From Candidatus Krumholzibacteriia bacterium (GTDB lineage Bacteria > Krumholzibacteriota > Krumholzibacteriia > G020349025): a stretch of 15,960 bases of DNA. This document shows, piece by piece, positions 1-6,270 of this stretch. The first letter of the stretch is position 1. Each line of letters starts with the position of its first letter. The notes beneath the pieces are model-generated. The model was not told where the DNA came from and searched no databases. It worked only from the letters and a program-made list of their open reading frames with translations. The stretch is taken from contig DASRJW010000094.1 of assembly GCA_035649275.1 (NCBI GenBank), forward strand, positions 1 to 15,960, read 5' to 3'. Both the position numbers and the translations under genes were made by a program.

Positions 1-10
1 GCGCCGCCAT
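1..10 (-). CDS. Start of an unidentified gene, truncated by the window edge
   Basis: An ATG on the minus strand at 10-8 is preceded by a purine-rich GGGAGAG at good Shine-Dalgarno distance, and it lies in the same direction as lexA and the small ORF after it. Only three codons (Met-Ala-Ala) are inside the window, so the product cannot be named. The position suggests a third gene of the lexA transcription unit. In many bacteria, genes next to a second LexA-like protein encode translesion polymerases, but nothing visible here shows that. Confidence 0.3.
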
Positions 11-50
11 GTCCACTCTCCCTGGACGGAGCCCGTCGCCGCGGGCTGCG

Positions 51-117
51 TCAGAGCCACGCGCGCTGACGGAGGTGCCGTCAGAGCCGCGCGCGCCGCG
101 GAGCTGCCCCTCAGAGC
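51..117. repeat. Three copies of TCAGAGC at an exact 30-bp period, carrying in-frame stops
   Basis: TCAGAGC occurs at 51, 81 and 111. The first two copies extend to TCAGAGCC(A/G)CGCGCGC. On the minus strand each copy reads GCTCTGA, and because 30 is a multiple of three, all three TGA codons lie in the frame of the small LexA-like ORF. The copy at 111 is its actual stop. The pattern looks like a decayed tandem duplication of the 3' end of that gene. Confidence 0.6.
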
Positions 118-389
118 GCCGAGCGCACGCCGATCACGACGCCGCGCACGCGCAGCGACTGGCGCTGCACCCGCTGTGGCCCGCCCTGCGTCTGCAGCGG
201 GTGGACGAGCAGCTCCGGCTGCGCTGCCGCGTAGCGGCCGACGACGGCGCCGCCGTCGCCCTCGGCGACGACCAGCTCACCGTCGCGCACGTCCCGGCGC
301 GCCTCGACAATCAAAACATCTCCACGCCGCAAGCGCCGGTCGAGCTCGACCTCGACGCCGACGGTCTGAACGAAGACCTGCGTCTCCAT
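111..389 (-). CDS. LexA/UmuD-like S24 C-terminal domain, catalytically dead (92 aa)
   Basis: The 92-residue product aligns along its length with the C-terminal half of the LexA encoded just upstream. Gly23-Asp24 followed by VLIV matches LexA GDLLVV, DGELVVA matches AGDLVIA, VVGRY (residues 49-53) matches TVKRF, and the end VRGVVIG matches IQGIVVG. The catalytic Lys is Gly51 here, and the segment that should carry Ser (VEVELDRRLRRGD) has none. There is no DNA-binding domain and no Ala-Gly cleavage site. The start is ATG at 389 with CTGGAG five bases upstream, 27 bp after the lexA stop, so the two genes are probably co-transcribed. Inference: it keeps the S24 beta fold without self-cleavage and might pair with LexA or with a polymerase partner, as UmuD does. 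Alternatively it is a decaying lexA duplication. Its function is unknown. Confidence 0.7.
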   Translation of the reverse strand: METQVFVQTVGVEVELDRRLRRGDVLIVEARRDVRDGELVVAEGDGGAVVGRYAAAQPELLVHPLQTQGGPQRVQRQSLRVRGVVIGVRSAL

Positions 390-416
390 GGTTTCTCCAG
401 GCGTTCGCGCCTCGGC

Positions 417-1037
417 TCAGGACTTCTCGTAGCTTCGCAGCAGCCCCACCACGATCCCCTGGATCTGCACGTCTTCCTTCGGCACCCGGATCGGCCGCAT
501 CTCCCGGTTCGACGGCTGCAAGCGCACCAGCCGGCGCTCGGGAAAGAAGCGCTTCACCGTGGTCTCTCGTCCCTCGACGAGGGCGATGACGAGATCACCG
601 GCCACGGCGCGTCCGGTTTGCCGCACGACGAGCAGGTCGCCCTCGGCGATGTCCTCGTCCCGCATGGACTCGCCCATCACGCGCAAGGCGAAATGCCTAC
701 CGCGACCCACCATGTGCGCCGGGACGGACACCGTCTCGAGATCGGGGAAGGATTCCGACGGCAAGCCGGCGACGACGCTGCCGACGAGGGGCAGCTCCAC
801 CGCCGGCGCCACGGGTGCCGTCGTCAGCTCCATACTGCGATGCTTGTGGTACACGCGCCGCAGGATGCCCTTGGCCTCCATCTGCGACAGGTGTTCGTGA
901 ACCGTGCTCGGCGCCGCGACACCGATGTGCTCGGCGATCTCGTCCAGCTTCGGCGGATACCCCTTCTCCGCCGTGTAGCTGCGGATATAGTCGTAGACCT
1001 GACGCTGTTTGGGTGTGAAACGAACGTTGCGCGACAT
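417..1037 (-). CDS. lexA: LexA repressor (SOS regulator, S24 autopeptidase)
   Basis: The 206-residue protein has the usual LexA length and order. An N-terminal winged helix (residues 1-70: FTPKQRQVYDYI, then GYPPKLDEIAEHIG and the recognition helix APSTVHEHLSQME) is followed by a linker and an S24 peptidase domain. The self-cleavage bond is Ala90-Gly91. The catalytic dyad is Ser124 (GESM) and Lys162 (TVKRF). LexA represses DNA-damage genes and cleaves itself when RecA filaments form on single-stranded DNA. The start is ATG at 1037 with TGGAG six bases upstream. The promoter and a row of putative LexA half-sites lie immediately upstream, so autoregulation is likely. The small dead S24 ORF follows on the same strand. 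Confidence 0.96.
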   Translation of the reverse strand: MSRNVRFTPKQRQVYDYIRSYTAEKGYPPKLDEIAEHIGVAAPSTVHEHLSQMEAKGILRRVYHKHRSMELTTAPVAPAVELPLVGSVVAGLPSESFPDLETVSVPAHMVGRGRHFALRVMGESMRDEDIAEGDLLVVRQTGRAVAGDLVIALVEGRETTVKRFFPERRLVRLQPSNREMRPIRVPKEDVQIQGIVVGLLRSYEKS

Positions 1038-1071
1038 GTTCTGCTCCAGTGGGGGGGTCGGGGGTTCAGAC

Positions 1072-1108
1072 GAACCTAGACCGAACGCGACCCGAAGTCA
1101 ACCCGAAC
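1072..1108 (-). promoter_or_regulatory. Putative LexA operator array: four half-sites at 11-bp period
   Basis: On the plus strand GAAC occurs at 1072, 1083 and 1105, with GAAG at 1094, each pair separated by exactly seven bases. Read toward lexA this is GTTC-N7-CTTC-N7-GTTC-N7-GTTC. GTTC-N7-GTTC is the direct-repeat LexA box known from Alphaproteobacteria. An inverted GTTC at 1064 adds a GTTC-N4-GAAC palindrome at 1064-1075. The array lies across the predicted lexA promoter, which fits autorepression. That LexA binds these sites is inference. Confidence 0.6.
1073..1101 (-). promoter_or_regulatory. Predicted sigma-70-type promoter of lexA
   Basis: On the minus strand a -35 box TTGACT (1101-1096) is followed by a 17-bp spacer and a -10 box TAGGTT (1078-1073). 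It lies about 35 bp upstream of the lexA start codon and sits inside the LexA half-site array, so repressor binding would block polymerase. Confidence 0.55.
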
Positions 1109-1117
1109 ATTTTGCGC

Positions 1118-1173
1118 CCCCGCCGGGGCCGCCCAGGGAGCCTCGCGGGGAGCGGCGGGCCCCGCCGGGGCCG
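1118..1173. repeat. Duplicated GC-rich inverted repeat
   Basis: The 14-mer CCCCGCCGGGGCCG occurs at 1118-1131 and identically at 1160-1173, 42 bp apart. The CCCCG-C-CGGGG core is self-complementary. It lies in the divergent region between lexA and the secreted-protein gene. Its role is unknown. It could be a structural element or simply GC-rich low-complexity sequence. Confidence 0.5.
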
Positions 1174-1262
1174 GGCCGGGCATGGGGTGCTTCCCGGTGT
1201 GGTCCGGCAGGTCTATGGTGATAGCCCCGCTCCACCCAGGGCCCGTAGAGAAAGGAAGAAGC

Positions 1263-2165
1263 ATGCTCTCCCGGCACTCGTCCCGCGACCCGCACCGCGC
1301 CTGCGCTCCCGTCGACGCCGCGACCGGCCTCGCCGGGGACCCGGCCAGGAGCCAGGCCCAGAATCGAGCCGCCACCCTGAGACCTCACCCGGCACTGGCT
1401 GTCGCCGCTCTTGTCACCGCTCTCGTCACCGCCGCTCCGGCAGCCGCCGAGAAGGTGAGCCTGGCTCTTTCTCCGTCTCCGGGTGATTCCTTGCGCTATC
1501 GCGTGCAGGTGCAGCAGGAACTCAGCTTCCAGGGCATGACCGTCACCGCAACAGAAGCCGGCAGCGTCCACATCGCCTCTCAGGCGAGCAAGCACGACAC
1601 GTTGCAATTCCTCGTCCACTTCAGCGGCTTCGAGAGCAGCGTCAAGCAGGGCGACCAGCTCACGTCACGCAAGTCAGAGCTCGAGGGCTTGTCCCTCCGC
1701 GCCATGATTTCGCGGCATGGCCAGGTTCTCGAGGTGAGGCCGCAGACGAGCGTTTCCGCCGAGATGAAGGAGGAGCTGCAGCCACTCGTGGAGAACCTGT
1801 TCGCCAACCTGGCGGATCATCCGGTCGAGCCCGGTGACACCTGGACCCACGAGGAGAAGGTGCTGAACAAGGAGGATGCCAAGGCCGAGCCTCGGATCGA
1901 TGGGAAGACGGAGTTCACCCTGGACGAAGTGACCAAGAAGAAGGACAAGAAGGTCGCCAAGATCCTGGGCAAGGGCACCGCCAAGGTCCACTTGCAGACG
2001 GGCATGGGTGAGGTGATCGGCGACGCGAAGGGAGATTCGGAGGTCCTCGTGGCCGTGGACAACGGCTACATCGTCCATCGCAAGTCTACCAGCGAGTTCA
2101 AGGGCACGATGGGGACGATGGAGGGGAGCCGCGTCGAGTATTTCGAGCTCGAACTGCAGCCTTGA
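1263..2165 (+). CDS. Secreted protein, DUF6263-like (300 aa)
   Basis: An ATG at 1263 follows AGGAAGAAGC at good ribosome-binding distance. Starting here gives 300 residues. An unusually long N-region of about 43 residues precedes a hydrophobic stretch (about 44-58) and a signal-peptidase-like AAA-E site near residue 62, so export to the periplasm or beyond is likely. The mature part is beta-rich, with the Val-x-x-Gly-Asp-x-Trp element (HPVEPGDTW) seen in DUF6263-type secreted proteins. It also has a Lys-rich stretch (VTKKKDKKVAK) and a C-terminal strand pattern. No enzyme motif is visible. The family name is from pattern memory, and its molecular function is not known to me. It is divergent from lexA and is followed closely by a gene remnant. 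Confidence 0.75.
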   Translation: MLSRHSSRDPHRACAPVDAATGLAGDPARSQAQNRAATLRPHPALAVAALVTALVTAAPAAAEKVSLALSPSPGDSLRYRVQVQQELSFQGMTVTATEAGSVHIASQASKHDTLQFLVHFSGFESSVKQGDQLTSRKSELEGLSLRAMISRHGQVLEVRPQTSVSAEMKEELQPLVENLFANLADHPVEPGDTWTHEEKVLNKEDAKAEPRIDGKTEFTLDEVTKKKDKKVAKILGKGTAKVHLQTGMGEVIGDAKGDSEVLVAVDNGYIVHRKSTSEFKGTMGTMEGSRVEYFELELQP

Positions 2166-2195
2166 GGAGGCGCAAGAGCGGCCGCAGCTGACTAG

Positions 2196-2717
2196 CTATC
2201 CGAGGGAACGCCCGCCGGCCCTGCGGTCACCCGCGCCAGGAGCGCTCCGTTCGGCGAGGCCGCCAGCATGCTCGCCGAGGCGCTCGGTGTGACCATGCAC
2301 AAGGGGTTCGTCGAGGTCCCAGGCGAGAAGTCGGACCCGCTGCTCTTCACCCTCGAGAACGGGCGTCTCGGCCCGCACCCCATCATCACTGGCCAGCACA
2401 GCGGGGCGTCGATCTCGCGCGTGATGACCTACACGGGGCAATCGCTCGACGGCCCTCCCGGCTCCACCGTGTTGCTTCGCCTGCCGGACACGGCGGTGGA
2501 GTCAGTGCCTGTGGGCGGCGACTCGCTGGCCCAGCGTCCCGCGGGCCCGGCGCAGGGGCTCGCCTTCGAGCTGGGCCGAGGTCGTGTCGTCGTCCTGGGC
2601 GAGGGTGGCATGCTGACGGCGCAAGTGAACCGCCGGGTCCGATATGGAATCAACGCTCCCGGAAACGACAACCAGCAGTTCGTGCTGAACGTCATGCGTT
2701 GGTTGTCCGGGAAATGA
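2196..2717 (+). pseudogene. 5'-truncated DUF4350/GATase-like gene remnant
   Basis: The open frame runs from a TAG at 2193-2195 to the stop at 2715-2717. Family-like sequence is already present before the first ATG (2268): SAPFGEAASMLAEALGV, which in relatives follows a Rossmann-like N-terminal half of roughly 80-100 residues. That half is missing here. After it come a DPLLFTLENGRL segment and the GRGRVVVLGEGGMLTAQ strand-turn typical of the end of GATase-1-like/DUF4350 domains, then a terminal VLNVMRWLSG helix. The 5' part seems to have been lost where the sequence meets the preceding secreted-protein gene. If it is expressed, the product would be 149 residues from ATG 2268, behind a mediocre ribosome-binding site (GGCGAGG). 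A short functional protein cannot be excluded. Confidence 0.55.
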
Positions 2718-2760
2718 TGCGACCGGCGCGATCCTCGCGATTCCCTTCGGCCAAAACCTG

Positions 2761-2789
2761 TTGCCACCGCCGGCCGGGCTCGCTATCCT
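2761..2789 (+). promoter_or_regulatory. Predicted sigma-70-type promoter of the GYD gene
   Basis: TTGCCA at 2761-2766 and TATCCT at 2784-2789 are separated by 17 bp, followed by a T-rich start region about 90 bp before the GYD start codon. Agreement with the consensus at the first three -35 bases and at the -10 is good. It is the best candidate in the 166-bp gap. Confidence 0.5.
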
Positions 2790-2883
2790 TTTGCTTTCCC
2801 CTACTCCCCACGTCGACGCCCATGAGCCCGGCGGGGTGGCTCGCAGCTCCGGCCCAGGCCGCTGAAGACGGAGGAACGTTCCC

Positions 2884-3177
2884 ATGCCCACCTTCATCCG
2901 GCTCGCCTCCCTGACCGAGCAAGGCATCAAGAACATCCATCATTTCAAGGACATGGTTGCGGAGGCCCGGGAGATCATGGACAAGCACGGCGTGCGGCTC
3001 CTGCAAGGTTGGGCGACACTGGGTGACTACGATGTTGTCGCTGTCATCGAAGCGCCGGACGCGAAGACCGCAGCGCAGGTGAGCGCTCTCATCGCCTCCC
3101 GGGGGAACTTCCGCGCCAAGACGCTGTCGGCGGTGGCGATCTCTGAGCTCACCGAGGCGATCCGCGGCGAGCCTTGA
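2884..3177 (+). CDS. GYD-domain protein (97 aa)
   Basis: The small single-domain protein matches the GYD family (PF08734/COG4274) throughout. It has an N-terminal strand (PTFIRLASLTEQGIKNI), a helix, then the diagnostic Gly-Asp-Tyr-Asp (residues 47-50, in ATLGDYDVV; Gly-Tyr-Asp in the family name), and an FRAKTLSAV strand near the end. The fold is ferredoxin-like and dimeric in relatives. No biochemical role is firmly established, and a ligand-binding or stress role is only guessed. The ATG has GGAGG nine bases upstream. It has its own promoter and a hairpin about 50 bp after the stop, so it is probably monocistronic. Confidence 0.9.
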   Translation: MPTFIRLASLTEQGIKNIHHFKDMVAEAREIMDKHGVRLLQGWATLGDYDVVAVIEAPDAKTAAQVSALIASRGNFRAKTLSAVAISELTEAIRGEP

Positions 3178-3226
3178 ACGGCCCCAGGCGCCCGCAACCT
3201 TTCCCTCTCCGAAACGTCAGGACATG

Positions 3227-3247
3227 AGGAGGGTCAGGAACCCTCCT
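3227..3247 (+). terminator. Hairpin after the GYD gene, possible terminator without a U-tract
   Basis: AGGAGGGT (3227-3234), a CAGGA loop, and ACCCTCCT (3240-3247) form a perfect 8-bp stem. Outer CAGG/CCTG arms at 3218 and 3249 can extend it across a bulge. No T-run follows, so it is at best a weak or Rho-assisted terminator, or an mRNA 3' end stabiliser. Confidence 0.4.
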
Positions 3248-3259
3248 GCCTGGAGTAAG

Positions 3260-3295
3260 CGGGGCTTTGCCGCCGACCCAGACGGGGCTTTTGCC
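3260..3295 (+). repeat. Direct repeat CGGGGCTTT(T)GCC
   Basis: CGGGGCTTTGCC at 3260-3271 recurs as CGGGGCTTTTGCC at 3283-3295, a 23-bp offset with one extra T. Each copy contains a small GGC/GCC inverted repeat. The purpose is unknown. Confidence 0.4.
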
Positions 3296-3389
3296 TGACT
3301 CCCCCACAGCGAGAGCGGTCCACTGAGGCGGTCCGGAAACCCCTGGAGCCCGGAGCCGCGCCAGGAGCCCTTCCCGACACCAGCACCCT

Positions 3390-3407
3390 CCAGGCGAGGT
3401 CGCCTGG
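3390..3407. repeat. Perfect 18-bp inverted repeat in a gene-free stretch
   Basis: CCAGGCGA (3390-3397), GG, then TCGCCTGG (3400-3407) is an 8-bp perfect stem with a two-base centre. The tight spacing suits a dimeric regulator's operator as well as an RNA hairpin. It lies about 220 bp before the lipoprotein start. Confidence 0.45.
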
Positions 3408-3629
3408 ACGTCTGGCATCGAGCCTGCAGGGGCTGGCGGGCCGGCTCGCCGTGGTCTAGCATTTCAAGGCGAGCGGTTTCCTCTTCCCCACGAGGTGACT
3501 GCGGTGACGTTCAAATCGTGCACACCGTTCCGCCGCCGGGACTCCCTGGCTTCCTTCCCGACGACAGAGTCCTCCTGGGGATTGTTGCGTCCTTTCGGGG
3601 CACGACCGAAGCGCGAGCGGAGGTGCCAA

Positions 3630-4094
3630 TTGAGCCTCCCGAGGGCAGCGTGTCTCTGGGCCGTCGTCGCCGCGATGCTCGGAGCCGTTGGTTGCAATAG
3701 CTACGAATACCTGCGTGACTCGACGCAGCAGCTGGACCAGATGCGGTACGAATACGTCCGCAACAATCCGGGTAACAAGTTCAACAACCACATCCTGGCT
3801 GGACGCGTGCAGCCCGGCATGAGCCGGTTGCAGGTGCGCGTCTCCTGGGGCGAACCGGACCAGGTGGTCGCCGGTGATCGCCCCGGTGTCGATCAGTTGT
3901 GGGCCTATGCGGAGCAGGAGCCCTCGCGGGGCGTCTCCGTGTTCCAGCTGCGCTTCGGTGGTGAGATCCTGCAGAACATCGAGATCTCCCGCGACGCGCT
4001 CATCCTGGGCACCGCCAAGGTCGACCCCAAGCCGCCGGTGGAAAGCGACATCGGGTCCTCCCCCGGGGACGCGACGGCGAAGCGCTTCCCGTGA
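3630..4094 (+). CDS. BamE/SmpA-OmlA-like lipoprotein (154 aa)
   Basis: I place the start at TTG 3630 because GGAGG lies six bases upstream (3619-3623). The resulting protein opens with a compact signal sequence (SLPRAACLWAVVAAMLGAVG) and a lipidation Cys at residue 22. The -3 residue is Ala, slightly off the lipobox consensus. A short linker precedes a small domain with the VQPGM...QVRVSWGEPDQV pattern (Gly63-Met64 to Trp73-Gly74-Glu75-Pro76-Asp77). That pattern is shared with SmpA/OmlA-type domains such as BamE, the accessory lipoprotein of the outer-membrane assembly machine. The C-terminus is charged and disordered. A specific role in Bam is not shown by the sequence. The protein may be a general small envelope lipoprotein. 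Confidence 0.75.
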   Translation: MSLPRAACLWAVVAAMLGAVGCNSYEYLRDSTQQLDQMRYEYVRNNPGNKFNNHILAGRVQPGMSRLQVRVSWGEPDQVVAGDRPGVDQLWAYAEQEPSRGVSVFQLRFGGEILQNIEISRDALILGTAKVDPKPPVESDIGSSPGDATAKRFP

Positions 4095-4176
4095 GCCTGG
4101 GGCTCCGTGACGAGTCGCCGGCCGCCCGCGGTGCGGAACCGCAGGACGCGGGCCGCGGAGAGCCCGAGTCGGCTTG

Positions 4177-5415
4177 ATGCCCGAGCAGGAGGCACTGCAG
4201 CAGCGTAAGGATCGCTGGGGTCTGCGACGGCTGTTCGGTGCCGCTTTCCTCGCCGACTTTCAGCTCTATCTCGTCTACACAGCCATGCCTTTCAAGGCCC
4301 TGCAGCTCGGTGCAGGGCCTTTCACTTTGGGGGCGATGGCCGCGCTCTCCACCGGGTCCTATGCGGTCCTCGTCGGCCTCTGCGGCCGCTGGAGCGACCG
4401 CCTACCCCGCCTGCAGCTGGCGCGCCTCTCCAGCCTCGGCATCATCCTCGGCTGCATCGGCATGACCGTCGCCCCCGACCTGCGCTGGATGCTGCTCGTC
4501 GCGCCCTGCATCGGCGGCAGCATGTCGCCCTTTTGGCCGAGCGTGCAGGCCCACCTCGCCGACCGCACGGCGGCGGCGCAGCTGGAGCGCCAGCTAGGGC
4601 GCTTCAACCTCTCCTGGACTCTGGGAAAGGCGAGCGGTTTTCTCGTCGGCGGCACGGTGGTAGCGGCGTTCGGCAGCGCGGTGACCTTTACACTCGCGAG
4701 CTGCATCGCCTTCGTCATCTTCTTCCTCTTGCCCGTCGAACCGCGTCCATCGCTCCTCAGGGGATCCGTCCCGGCGGAATCCGGCGCCACGGAAGCCGTC
4801 CCGGCTCCAGCGACCGCCGGCACGAAGGCGGCGCAGCTCGAGGTCGATCCCCGTGCCTCCTTGTTCCGGCCCCTCGCCTGGGTGGCGAACGGCACCGCTT
4901 TCGGCGTCGGGGCGACGCTCAATCACCATTATCCTCGCCTCATCCGCGAGTTCGGTTGGAGCCCCCACGTCTTCGGCCTCTTCCTCGGCCTCGTCTACAT
5001 GACGCAGGCGCTCGTCTTCATCGCGCTCACGCTGCGCCCCGAGCGCTGGCGCTACCGTCGCGCCCCACTCTTCGCGCCACAGATCCTCATGCTCTTCGCC
5101 ATGGTTTCGCTGCCGCTGGCCAGCTTGCCCCGCGTCTTGGCCTCGGCTCTCGTCTTTGGTGTGGCCCTCGGCAGCTGCTACACCGCGAGCCTCTACTACA
5201 GCCTGCACGCCCCGGCGGCGCGCGGCCGCTATGCCGGCGTCCACGAAGGCCTCATCGGCCTCGGCTCCATGGCGATTCCGTTCCTCGGCGGACTGCTGGC
5301 GCGCCTCCTTCACGGCTTGTGGGTTCCGTACGTCGTGGCGGGAGCCGCGGTGGCACTGTCGCTCGTGGTTCAGGAGTGTCTCTTCCGCTGGGCGGCGCGC
5401 CGGAGACCGGGGTAA
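4177..5415 (+). CDS. Major facilitator superfamily transporter (412 aa)
   Basis: This is a twelve-helix-type inner-membrane carrier. Two hydrophobic halves are separated by a long polar Ala/Pro-rich loop (about residues 190-225). The loop between helices 2 and 3 carries GRWSDRLPR, the MFS motif-A signature (G-x-x-x-D-R). NLSWTLGKASGFLVGG fits a helix-5 gating motif. The substrate cannot be predicted. ATG 4177 is preferred; a TTG directly before it is an alternative. The ribosome-binding site is weak (GGAGAG is about 14 bases away). The 82-bp gap from the lipoprotein contains two 5-bp hairpins (4093-4105 and 4128-4142), so the genes may or may not share a transcript. A perfect 11-bp hairpin lies within codons 40-49. 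Confidence 0.9.
   Translation: MPEQEALQQRKDRWGLRRLFGAAFLADFQLYLVYTAMPFKALQLGAGPFTLGAMAALSTGSYAVLVGLCGRWSDRLPRLQLARLSSLGIILGCIGMTVAPDLRWMLLVAPCIGGSMSPFWPSVQAHLADRTAAAQLERQLGRFNLSWTLGKASGFLVGGTVVAAFGSAVTFTLASCIAFVIFFLLPVEPRPSLLRGSVPAESGATEAVPAPATAGTKAAQLEVDPRASLFRPLAWVANGTAFGVGATLNHHYPRLIREFGWSPHVFGLFLGLVYMTQALVFIALTLRPERWRYRRAPLFAPQILMLFAMVSLPLASLPRVLASALVFGVALGSCYTASLYYSLHAPAARGRYAGVHEGLIGLGSMAIPFLGGLLARLLHGLWVPYVVAGAAVALSLVVQECLFRWAARRRPG
4294..4321 (+). repeat. Perfect 11-bp hairpin inside the MFS gene
   Basis: AAGGCCCTGCA (4294-4304), a GCTCGG loop, and TGCAGGGCCTT (4311-4321) pair without mismatch. It lies in the first helical region of the transporter and encodes FKALQLGAGPF. It is the strongest perfect stem I noticed in the window. 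It is coding sequence, so any regulatory role is unproven. Confidence 0.6.
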
Positions 5416-5508
5416 GGCTTCCATGTCCAACAGGGGCGGGAAAGAGGAACAGGATCGCTGCCGGCACGTGCAGAGGCCGCATGAACTCCGAACGGGCAGC
5501 GGCGATGC

Positions 5509-6081
5509 TCAGGGCTGGACGAAGGGCCGGCGGGCGAGCGCGCGGGTGAGCGGCTTGGCCATGATCGGGGTGGTGCTGCCGGAGCAGCCGGGTCCGACCG
5601 GCCCCAGGCGCACGGCGTCGAAGGAGATCTCGTAGCAGTCCGTTTCGCTATGGTTGCCCGATTGATAGCGCAAGAGTGCGGTGCCGCCTCCGGTCATGAG
5701 GGAATCCTGGCGCGACCCGGTGACGTCGGCAGTGACGGTCAGAACCACGCCGAATTGCTCCGACCGCCCGGTGCAATGGCTGGCGAACTCCGTATCGGTG
5801 ATCGTCCCCGTGCAGACGATGTCGATCTGGTCCTGCGTGATGCCGAGGAACTCCTCCAGGGTCTCGCCAGCGCAGAGAGAATCGACGAAGACGTCCATGC
5901 CGAGCAGACTGTCCGTCTGGCAGTCGCGGTTCGGGAAGTGCACCCGCCAGACTCCGGCCCAGGAAGCGGGAAAGGTGAGCTCCGGCTGCGGCGCCTTGGG
6001 AGGCTCGGATTCCCCGCAGCCCGAGGCACCGAGATACCCCAGGAACCAGGCGGCCAAGGCGAAGCGTGGGAATCGTCGCAA
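5509..6081 (-). CDS. Lipoprotein of unknown function (190 aa)
   Basis: The start is TTG at 6081 because AAGGAGG stands six bases before it. The longer frame starting upstream has no signal sequence. From TTG the protein begins RRFPRFALAAWFLGYLGASG and has a lipidation Cys at residue 22 (Ala at -3). The mature part begins with a Pro-rich tether, then a beta-rich domain with ASWAGVWRVHF and several Cys (NRDC, DSLC, DIVC, SHC, TDC, GPGC) that could form disulfides. I do not recognise the family. The TWRV-like opening and alternating strands suggest a small lipocalin- or calycin-like barrel, which is a guess. It is convergent with the MFS gene and lies downstream of the PorV-like gene on the same strand, with a 168-bp gap. 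Confidence 0.7.
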   Translation of the reverse strand: MRRFPRFALAAWFLGYLGASGCGESEPPKAPQPELTFPASWAGVWRVHFPNRDCQTDSLLGMDVFVDSLCAGETLEEFLGITQDQIDIVCTGTITDTEFASHCTGRSEQFGVVLTVTADVTGSRQDSLMTGGGTALLRYQSGNHSETDCYEISFDAVRLGPVGPGCSGSTTPIMAKPLTRALARRPFVQP

Positions 6082-6218
6082 AGCGGGCCTCCTTGCAGGA
6101 CCCAGAGTGCCGGAGAGCGCGGCCACCTCAAGGTTGCAGCAAACGTTCCACGCCGTTCCAGGCGACAGACGCCCGGCGCACCATCCGGGCGTGGACATCC
6201 CCTGTGTACATCGAAACG

Positions 6219-6270
6219 GACGCGCAAGGAACCAGAAACCTGACGTGCCCTAGAAGCTGACGCGCAAGGA
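6219..6270. repeat. 12-bp direct repeat across the 3' end of the PorV-like gene
   Basis: GACGCGCAAGGA occurs at 6219-6230 and 6259-6270, 40 bp apart. The second copy encodes the terminal SLRV of the barrel. The first lies past the stop codon, in a different frame. It looks like a small duplication of the gene's last strand. Confidence 0.5.

Larger units (their letters stand above)
3178..3629 (+). other. Gene-free region between the GYD gene and the lipoprotein gene
   Basis: I see no convincing coding sequence here. An in-frame GTG at 3495 could extend the lipoprotein by 45 residues, but it lacks a ribosome-binding site and the extension is not signal-like. The stretch holds two perfect 8-bp hairpins (3227-3247 and 3390-3407) and a CGGGGCTTT(T)GCC direct repeat. 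No tRNA or recognisable riboswitch was found. Confidence 0.6.

Noticed and set aside
9-1079. Long plus-strand open frame (356 codons) antisense to lexA
   Set aside because: The translation is low-complexity and Arg/His/Leu-rich, and it covers the well-supported lexA on the other strand. High GC makes such shadows common.
5456-5501. CGCTGCC/GGCAGCG inverted repeat between the convergent MFS and lipoprotein genes as a terminator
   Set aside because: The loop is 32 bases and there is no T-run on either strand, so it is not a credible intrinsic terminator.
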